A stretch of DNA of 64,000 nt from assembly GCF_033118175.1 (NCBI RefSeq), contig NC_083697.1:24960001-25024000 (forward strand). Direction: 5' to 3'. The position numbers and the translations under genes are program-made. Under the pieces are notes generated by a model that was not told the DNA's origin, searched no databases, and was given only the letters and a program-made list of their open reading frames with translations. This stretch comes from Dama dama. Taxonomy: Eukaryota; Chordata; Mammalia; Artiodactyla; Cervidae. Below are positions 56,554-64,000 of this stretch, piece by piece. The first letter of the stretch is position 1; each line of letters begins with the position of its first letter.

Positions 56554-57688
56554 GTTCAGTCGCTCAATCATGTCCAACTCTTTGCGACCCCATAAATCAC
56601 AGCACGCCAGGCCTCCCTGTCCATCACCAACTCCCGGAGTCCACCCAAACCCATGTCCATCGAGTCGGTGATGCCATACAACCATCTCATCCTCTGCTGT
56701 CCCCTTCTCCTCCTGCCTCTAATCCCTCCTAGCATCAGGGTCTTTTCCAGTGAGTCAACTCTTCGCATGAGGTGGCCAAAGTATTGGAGTTTCACCTTTA
56801 GCATCAGTCCTTCCAATGAACACCCAGGACTGATCTCCTTGCAGTCCAAGGGACTCTCAAGAGTCTTCTCCAACACCATAGTTCAAAAGCATCAATTCTT
56901 CAGTGTTGAGCTTTCTTCACAGTCCAACTCTCACATCCATACATTACCACTGAAAAAATATAGCCTTGAATAGACAGACCTTTGTTGGCAAAGTAATGTC
57001 TCTGCTTTTTAATATGCTATCTAGGTTGATCATAACTTTCCTTCCAAGGAGTAAGTGTCTTTTAATTTCATGGCTGCAATCACCATCTGAAGTGATTTTG
57101 GAGCCCCCAAAATAAAGTCTGACACTGTTTCCACTATTTCCCCATCTATTTCCCATGAAGTGATGGGACCAGATGCCATGATCTTAGTTTTCTGAATGTT
57201 AAGCTTCAAGCCAACTTTTTCACTCTCCTCTTCACTTTCATCAAGAGGCTTTTTAGTTCCTCTTCACTCTCTGCCATAAGGGTGGTGTCATCTGCATATC
57301 TGAGGTTATTGATAGTTCTCCCGGCAATCTTGGTTCCAGCTTGTGCTTCTTCCAGCCCAGCGTTTCTCATGGGGTACTCTGCATATCTGCATATAAGTTA
57401 AATAAGCAGGCTGACAATATACAGCCTTGATGTACTCCTTTTCCTATTTGGAACCAGTCTGTTGTTCCATGTCCAGTTCTAACTGTTGCTTCCTGAGCTG
57501 CATACAGGTTTCTCAAGAGGCAGATCAGGTGGTCTGGTATTCTCATGTCTTTCAGAATTTTCCATGGTTTGTTGTGATCCACACAGTCAAAGGCTTTGGC
57601 ATAGTCAATAAAGCAGAAATAGATGTTTTTCTGGATCTCTCTTGCTTTTTCGATGATCCAGCGTATGTTGGCAGTTTGATCTCTGGTT
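56554..57688 (-). mobile_element. BovB (RTE) LINE, antisense, inserted in L1M
   Basis: About 1.13 kb of BovB from the 3' end ('ttcagtcgctcaatcatgtc') to 'ggcagtttgatctctgg'. The phrase TTTCCCTTA lies at both edges (about 56543-56551 and 57688-57696), consistent with a target duplication. The host L1M resumes directly beyond. It is close to the canonical BovB sequence. Confidence 0.95.
56568..57582 (-). pseudogene. BovB reverse transcriptase relic
   Basis: Antisense frames preserve the region after motif A (LLRNLYAAQEATVRTGHGTT), motif B (KGVHQGCILSACLFNLYAD) in 57582-57367, motif C (YADDTTL, about 57280-57300), the DGDCSHEIKRHLLLGRK block (57156-56944) and the C-terminal region LKVKLQYFGHLMRRVDSLEK (56879-56568). 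The blocks lie in different frames. The conserved Asp-containing motif A start lies just upstream at about 57585-57620. Non-functional. Confidence 0.9.
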
Positions 57689-57765
57689 TCCCTTAGGGAT
57701 AACCAATTTCTTTTACATCATTTGCTGAAAAGACGATCCTTTCTTCACTGAATTTTAAAAATTAC

Positions 57766-58504
57766 CCTAAGGTAATGCTTTATCCTTTCTTCCTTCCCTC
57801 TCCCTCCCTTCCTCTTTCTCTTTTTGGCCACTGCTTTACACATTCTACACCATCTTCACTGTGGCTAAAAACAGAGTTTCGGCACCTTCATGCTATAACG
57901 TTTGGTGATAAGTGTGTATACAGAAGGCAGACGTTTATGTTTTCTAAGTATTTATAAAACACCTAAACAGTATTTTGCTGGTCCATTTTCGCACTTTCGT
58001 AACCATCATTTAATTAATGAGCAAAAGAGAGATGGAAACAGGTAAGACCTTTCAGTCCTCTCTTGTACAGTGGGCTCAGTGTCAGCAGCCTCAGTTCACC
58101 TGGGTTTATTCCTATCCCGGTGTACTGGGAGCACCGGGGACTTGGGAATGGGGCACAGGTGTCTCTGTAGCAAACGTGGTGATTTTGGCAAACAGATCTT
58201 ATACATTACTTCTTCCCTCCCTCCCTACTTCCTTCCTTCTACAAATAATAAATAACTAGGAGTGATATGTTACACAAAGTAGACCTTTTTTCTTTCACAG
58301 AGATTTTATTCCGGTGAAATAGGAAGAAGATAAGCAAATAAAGTGAAAACAGAATGAACGTCATTTTACAGGGTTTCATCATTGTCATATATTGAAATAC
58401 TCCAAGCCTTCAGATAGTAGTTATGTTGATTATAAGATCAGAATTACAAAATGTGTCATTAGAGTGATATGTTTTTTGATTCATTGACAATATTTTACTG
58501 ATTT
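57766..58504. other. Unassigned DNA with pyrimidine-rich patches
   Basis: A CT-rich tract lies at about 57781-57826 and another at 58209-58242. Short frames at 58017-58259 have no recognisable domain. No gene or named repeat. Confidence 0.5.
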
Positions 58505-58700
58505 CCCAATATTTATGGCATATACCAGTACTGTCCTAGTTGCTGCAGTAATCTGAAAGAAAAAAAACTGTGTAAGTTTTGATTTCCAAGAATTTATAAT
58601 TTAGCTGAGGAGGTAAGAATATACGTAAGCACAAATATTTTAAATTTGTGTCATATAAAGAGAATGATAAATAAATGTAAAAAAAAAAAAAAAAACTAAA
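58505..58700 (+). repeat. L2/MIR-like old repeat with poly(A) tract
   Basis: 'ccagtactgtcctagttgct' followed by 'gaatttataatttagctgag' matches the same mammal-wide block as at 15.55 kb. An A-run of about 18 at 58678-58695 lies within or after it. Family uncertain. Confidence 0.45.
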
Positions 58701-59997
58701 ATAGTCTAGTAAAGAGGAAAAGTCTCTTCCCTTGGGAATAATCATGGAAAAAGCACCACTAAGTAACATCATAAAGCTGGGCTTTGCAGCCAACCATAAT
58801 AGGCAGACAGAATTTCAAATAGTCACAGACCACAGTGGAGGCAAAATAATGAAGTGATGGCCCTGAGAGAGGGTCAGCGTGGAGAGAAAACATGACTCCT
58901 CTGTTTCAGAAATGATAGAAAGGCCAGTTTGACATTATAAAGTAGGAGACGCAAATACAAAAGGTACAAACGTGGGCAACACCTGTTCAGTCTAGAAATA
59001 TGCCTTTTTGAACCTAGACCCTATACTTAGAGTAGCTTCTCAAAGAATTCAAAGATTCAGACTTTGAATAGGATGGGAGAATGCCTTCACTTGTGTAATA
59101 ATAGCTCTTTAAGATTTTAGACTGAATAATGGGTAAAATATAAAGTTTAATAAAAGAAAATTTTACTTTTCTTATTAAAGGCTGGAAATATTTGCATAAT
59201 GTATCCACATGAAATCATAATAATTTGCTACTTTATACTTTAATTCAGTTAAAAAAACTCAGACCATACCTTCATGAATCCACAGGGCACAATTTTGCTT
59301 TACTCTCATTCCATCCATTTTTCCAACATGTATTCCAATATATTTTATATCAGCAAAATGATAAGCTGATCCTTCTCACCCTAGTGTGTTTTTTTTTTTT
59401 TTTTTCAATTGGGCAGCATGTTCAAAAGTTGGAACATGTATTGAATCCTCATTAATATCACTTTATAATATTATTTATTTCATGTTGTGGCTGTAATGAT
59501 AAAATGAGATCATATATATGGATTTTAAAAAATTGTATATAGTGTCAATTTAATATTACTAGATAAGAAACTTCATGACGGCTTAGACTACTCCTCATAG
59601 ACCTTTGCATTCTCCACGTGCCTGTTTGCCGGACACAGAACCTACTGACAATCAGCAGCATTATTAAAAGTAGCAGTGATTCCACAGTACATTTATGTGC
59701 CTGTACACATAGAATCTGTTTAATATGTCTGATGAATGAATGGTCTATGAACTTGTTTACAAAGAATCTAGCATGTGATTATTCTATTTAATCATAGTAA
59801 ATCCCTCAGAAGAGAGAAGTCATAGTACATGTGTCAAAAAAAAGAACACCCAAAGAATTATTACTTGTTACACTTCTGGGATGATATATTTAGTGTGATG
59901 CTGAATAAAAGTCAAATTATATGTTTTCCACTGGCTTCACTTTATGTGTAAGCAGATAGTGCCACACTATAGCATGCAAAAAAGAATAAACATAATT

Positions 59998-60118
59998 TTT
60001 AATAATATATGACTAGATAGATATATACATATTAATACATGTATATATAAACACAGATATCTAGAAGTATATACCTATATATGTAAATATATAGATGTTT
60101 AGATATTATAAATATACA
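59998..60118. repeat. AT-rich low-complexity block
   Basis: A degenerate TATA/GATA-type stretch ('gactagatagatatatacat', 'gtatatataaacacagatat') rather than a clean tandem repeat. Confidence 0.8.
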
Positions 60119-60474
60119 GCCATGTGGTCTAAATTGAAATTAATATTGTTAGTGTCTCAGAATGTACTGAGTTTCAAGTCACATTCATAGGGAAACAAAA
60201 TCAGAAACTGTGTTGTTAAAATTAAAGCTATTCTAGAACTCTTACGGCATCCTATATGGGAGAAGCTGTCTGTAATAAAGATTGATGTAGCAGAAATTGT
60301 AACATATCCACCAAAATGAAATTTTACATTCAGGTTTGTGGATGAAAAATTTAAGACTTGTGGTAGTAAAGTGACGAGTTTTATGTATTATCCCCTTATG
60401 TATCTTTTTGACCATTTGGAAAAGTCTTATGGGGTTAAACGTCCAGGTTCAACAAACAAACAAACACACACTTG

Positions 60475-60690
60475 GACACTGTGACGGATGAGGAAAGGCA
60501 GACACTGCGTCTGTGCCCGAGTGCGGGGAGTCTGAGTAAGTCGGCAGTGAGGATGGGAGCAGCCCGGTTCCTGCCGAGCGTGCTATACACTTCGCAGGGC
60601 AGATCCTGAACATGTGCAAGTCCTCATGGTGCGGGTCAGCAACAGTGTCCAACAGTGATGTGGAGCTCCTTCTAGGGTAAGTCACGAGTG
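60475..60690. other. CpG-containing GC-rich patch
   Basis: About eleven CpG dinucleotides cluster in roughly 200 bp ('tgtgacggatgaggaaaggc', 'gtgcccgagtgcggggagtc', 'cctgccgagcgtgctataca') inside CpG-poor surroundings. The left edge is 'aacaaacaaacaaacacaca' and a GTAAGT follows at about 60677. An 84-codon antisense frame covers it without a recognisable domain. It could be a young unrecognised insertion, an exon fragment or a small unmethylated element. Confidence 0.45.
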
Positions 60691-60899
60691 TGTAATTTAC
60701 CATGGAGTGGCCTATTTATGGTACACAGGGGGATACCTCGCTGGTTGCTTTTTCACACAGTTATTAAATCTTAGTGGCAGTTAAAATCCAGGATACTGTA
60801 TGACTTTGCACAAGATGACAGGATGCTTCCTACATGCCTCTCGTCTTTGGAAAAAATGATATTAATTATAGGCTAATCAGAACTCAAGGAATGGGAAAA

Positions 60900-61305
60900 G
60901 CATGAGTTTCTGAGCCAGATGAACTTGCCTTCAAATCCCGGCTCTTTATTTAGCTTTTGTTAGCCCAAGTTTTATGTTTTTTTGTACAATAGACAGAACA
61001 ATATGCACCTTGTATGATTATTTTGAGTATTTAACGAGATCAAAGTGAGTGAAAGTCGCTCAGTTGTGTCCAGGCTCTTTGCGACCCCATGGACTGTATC
61101 CCACCAAGCTCTCCTGTCCATGGGATTTTCCAGGCAAGAATACTGAAGTGGGTAGCCACTTCCTTCTTCAGGAATCTTCCCAACCCAGGGATCAAACCCA
61201 GGTCTCCTATATTGCAGGCAGACTCCACCGTCTGAGCCACCAGGGAAGCCCATTAAATGAAATGATGGATGCAAATATTCAATGTAATGCCCAATATGTT
61301 TTAGA
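60900..61305 (+). repeat. MIR SINE split by Bov-tA
   Basis: Sense MIR: 'ttctgagccagatgaacttg', 'ccttcaaatcccggctcttt', then 'caccttgtatgattattttg' and 'agtatttaacgagatcaaag'. After the SINE, 'attaaatgaaatgatggatg' and 'aatgtaatgcccaatatg' continue it. Confidence 0.7.
61045..61251 (-). mobile_element. Bov-tA SINE nested in MIR
   Basis: Full-length antisense copy ('gtgagtgaaagtcgctcagt', 'aggcaagaatactgaagtgg', head 'gagccaccagggaagccc'). The flanks 'ttaacgagat' and 'ttaaatgaaat' could be a diverged target duplication. Confidence 0.94.
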
Positions 61306-61544
61306 TCTCACATTCCCTTGCCCTTGAACACCACATCTCCTTTCCATTTCCTATCACCCAAGGGCAAATTAACAACAAATTTTAGAGTTCTATAAATTCA
61401 AAAAATAAAAACTGTGAATGTTTTCCTCCTGAAAACTGACGCTAATTCATATAAAAGAATGCAATACCTTCTCAGATATTGGTACCCATAAGAAAAAAAA
61501 GCCAGCAACTGTCCTATGAAGTTTATATATGTTATTATTTTTAA

Positions 61545-61860
61545 AATAATTGTATTTGTTTTTGGCTGTGCTGGATCTTCATTTCTGTGTGAGCTCTTCT
61601 CTAGTTGTGTGTGTGGTGGCTACTCTCTCGTTGAAGTGTGTGGGCTTCTCAGCGTGGTGGCCTCTCTTGTTGTGGAGCATGGGCTCTACACGTTCAGGTT
61701 TCCGTACTTGTGGCTCGTGGGCTCCAGAGCACAGGCTTGGTAATTGTGGCACATGGGCGTAGTTATTCCATGGCATGTAGGTTCTTCCTGGATAGGGATG
61801 CAACCTGTGTCTCCGGCATTGGCAGGAGGATTCTTTATCACTGAGCCACTGGGGAAGCCC
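61545..61860 (-). mobile_element. CHR-type tRNA-derived SINE (cetartiodactyl)
   Basis: 'ttttggctgtgctggatctt', 'cttctctagttgtgtgtgtg', 'tctcttgttgtggagcatgg', 'ccatggcatgtaggttcttc' and the head 'tcactgagccactggggaag' identify the CHR SINE family shared by cetaceans, hippos and ruminants, in antisense orientation. It is older than Bov-tA and is the only copy I see in the window. Confidence 0.88.
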
Positions 61861-62002
61861 TGTAAATATTATTGTTTTAATCCACATGTCAGTAGATACC
61901 CCATCTAGTAGATATTATTGTAAGTATTTTGCATATGCTTATCATAACAGTTATGAAGAAAAAAGTACCAACTTACTTACACTGGCCTTATTACAAGAAA
62001 AA

Positions 62003-62316
62003 GGGCTTCCCGGGTAGCTCAGCTGGTAAAGAATCTGCCTGCAATGCAGGACACCGTGGTTTAATTCCTGGGTCAGGAAATTCAGGGATAGGCTACCCAC
62101 TCCAGTATTCTTGGGCTTCCCTAGCCGTTCAGGTGGTAAAGAATCCGTTGCAATGCCGGAGACCTGGATTTGCTCCCTGGGTTGGGAAGATCCCCTGGAG
62201 GAGGACGTTGCAAGCCACTCCAGTATTCTTGCCTGGAGAATTCCACGGACAGAGAAGCCTGGCGGGCTTTAGTCCCTGGGGTCGCAAAGTGTTGGACATG
62301 ATTGAGCGACTAAGTA
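62003..62316 (+). mobile_element. Dimeric Bov-tA SINE
   Basis: Unit 1 (62003-62112) has a full tRNA-derived head and breaks off after 'ccactccagtattcttg'. Unit 2 starts at 62113 with a second head ('ggcttccctagccgttcagg') and runs to 'gattgagcgactaagtac'. The junction is at the same point in the Bov-A body as in the dimer at 36.5 kb. No clear target duplication was found. Confidence 0.9.
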
Positions 62317-64000
62317 CATTATGATGCAAGCTCGGCAAGAGGAAGGCAAGTTTAACTGCCTTTTGTTTTCATGTTACTCAGTTCTGCACTTAATCCGTAG
62401 TCAAGAAACATTAGTTCACTTCTTTCCCTTGAGAACTTTCATTGCTAAACCCAGAAAGATGATGGCACAGAGACTCTGTTTCACTGATCTAAGTACTAAT
62501 CAAGAAGATCTAGGTAGTACAAGAGAAAGTATGCCGTGCATTTTGTGAATAAAACCCAAACCTTGAATTTGGTCTGTTCATTTACATAAAGATAGTGTGG
62601 AGTGGTGTGGGAAGAGAGAGGGAGGAAAGGAGATGACACAGTTTTCTACATCCTCAGGTATGAGAAATTACTAGCAAATTACTCTTGGAAGTGCTCATTG
62701 TATTTCAGGAGTTGCACTGAACAGGGTATTTTAGCTAAAAATGTATTACAGCATTACCAGTCTGAGAGCCTTACTTCTTTGGATCTATTGACTAGCATCA
62801 CAAATGAATGGATGCTCTTTACAACAGATTTACAGTACCAAGGAGAACAGTGTCAGGTTGCTACATCTGGATTATTTTCAGGGGTGGAAAGTAAAATAAT
62901 GAGGATACCAACTGGGCCACCCACTGCAAAATGTGGGTGACCAAATAAGCCAATGGAACCTCTAATGAGTATTTACTCCAAAGGACTCTGCATGTAAATG
63001 ACTTCCAGACTGATGTGGTGCCAAGCTTAGAGGATTAAGTCTTTCAATGGCTTTTGTTGGTCAGCAGCCAAGGCATCTAGGAACAAAGGAGGGGGGTCTC
63101 CTTATTAAACATATCAAGAATATTACTTTCAGAAAAGAAGAATGCAAAGAATGGATCAAAGAACACCATAAAATAGATGGAAGACAGTAGAAATAAGTAA
63201 TAACAGCATCATTCATACTCTGAGTTTAGGGTGATTTTGTTTAGGGCATTATTTTTCAGAGGACTTTAAAGCACTGCTTAGCATTTATGTGGTCTGGCCT
63301 ACATTATAGGTAGTTGTGTACATGTCGTGGGTTTTGATGATCTTGAGGGCAGGAGCTTCCTCTGCTTTGTCTCATGAGTGTGCCATTAATCTTCTGTTTC
63401 TTTCTTCTTCTAGCATGAAGCAGGGTATAGATATAGGCTGTTGAAGAATTATTTCTGAAATATGTTAAAATGAATTTGCAACCACTTTGCTTTAATAACA
63501 TAAAAAGTACCAGGAGGAACATATCATGGTTTTGTTTTTGCTTTTTTAAGGAGAGGTAAATCTGTAATACAAAGAAATTGCATGTCCAGAGGGAACAACT
63601 CAGTATCACTTAGAAAGTTAGTCACTGGGTTTATCCTGACTCAGGGTTCTTGTATATCTCAGACTAATCAAATCCCCCAAAGCAATGCAAATGACAGAGT
63701 ACATATGGAAAATCACATTCCGTATATGTTTACTCGGAGAAAATACAAAGCAAGAAAATGTTTGCACACTATGACAAAAGTCAGTGCTAGAATAGATTCT
63801 AAGATGGCCACCCAAACAAATGTTTACTTCTGTAAAGCAAAGCAAAACAAAACAAAACCTAATTGGATATTTTAAAAGTTTGAAACACAGCAACAAACTT
63901 ATTTTATTCCTTTTTTCTGTTTCCAAGTAGTTGTGTTAACATTCTGGAACCTTTACCTTTCTGACCCTTCTCAAAGAAGTGGTCAATTGCATTTTACGGC
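62317..64000. other. Unassigned DNA to the end of the window
   Basis: No gene or confident repeat. A 112-codon sense frame at 62602-62940 and antisense frames at 63304-63609 and 63618-63926 have no recognisable domain. A 'caaagcaaaacaaaacaaaa' stretch at 63836-63856 is simple sequence. Confidence 0.5.

Larger units (their letters stand above)
54890..57765 (-). mobile_element. Old L1M-type LINE, antisense, host of two insertions
   Basis: Three separated parts belong to one old antisense L1. 54890-55378 is the 3' UTR and ORF2 end ('actatcacaaccaggatatt', 'ttgctgagtaatagtccatg', 'acatctgggtttgtttccag'). 55881-56553 continues upstream ('ctctgggataaaagtccata', 'ccattctgataggtgtgtag', 'ctagacctttggcagaggta', 'tcctagatcccaaagtttct'). 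57689-57765 follows ('ttacatcatttgctgaaaag', 'gatcctttcttcactgaatt'). They are interrupted by a sense L1 3' end and by a BovB. No frame survives. Confidence 0.78.
58701..60899. other. Unassigned AT-rich DNA, about 2.2 kb
   Basis: No gene or confident repeat. 58740-58970 may be further decayed ancient repeat. It includes a T-run near 59389-59405, the AT-rich block and the CpG patch listed separately. Confidence 0.5.

Noticed and set aside
1..64000. A novel operon, defence system or other multi-gene system
   Set aside because: The window has no intact genes beyond decayed transposon frames and shows only vertebrate repeat architecture. I found no support for a functional multi-gene system.

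Overview
The window is AT-rich mammalian DNA from a ruminant, most likely a bovid. The evidence is its repeats: many tRNA-Glu-derived Bov-tA/Bov-A SINEs, five or six BovB (RTE) LINE copies, one cetartiodactyl CHR-type SINE and a long ruminant L1. These lie on older mammal-wide repeats (MIR, L2, MaLR/MLT1 LTRs, MER5A, old L1M, a hAT-Charlie relic). I found no intact protein-coding gene, rRNA, functional tRNA, CRISPR array or operon. The window reads as intergenic or deep intronic sequence. All recognisable coding sequence is broken transposon or retroviral reading frame.

Layout. 1-11 kb: mostly unassigned AT-rich DNA with scattered SINE, BovB and MIR pieces. 11.4-15.4 kb: an old sense L1M 3' end carrying a Bov-tA, then a hAT-Charlie relic from one terminal-inverted-repeat-like end to the other. 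16-31 kb: SINEs, L2 and MIR, three antisense BovB LINEs (18.0, 27.1 and 30.5 kb) and an antisense MaLR LTR. That LTR is split by a 492-bp insert joining a retroviral integrase remnant to a Bov-A SINE end. 31-43.7 kb: SINE-rich, with a dimeric Bov-tA, a head-to-head inverted Bov-tA pair and several MIRs. 43.9-52.6 kb: one L1 insertion bounded by a perfect 12-bp target-site duplication. It keeps a very long 5' UTR with T-rich tandem units, a truncated ORF1, a frameshifted ORF2 and a poly(A) end. 53.0-54.8 kb: the 5' part of another L1 on the opposite strand. 54.9-57.8 kb: an old antisense L1M hosting two later insertions. 57.8-64 kb: unassigned DNA, a CpG-rich patch, a MIR split by a Bov-tA, a CHR SINE and a second dimeric Bov-tA.

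The elements do not form a pathway. What can be read from them is an order of insertion: MIR, L2, MER5A, MaLR and L1M are the hosts, and BovB, Bov-tA and ruminant L1 are the later insertions. Family names come from pattern recognition against known consensus features. Boundaries are approximate, usually within about 10-20 bp, except where a target-site duplication fixes them.
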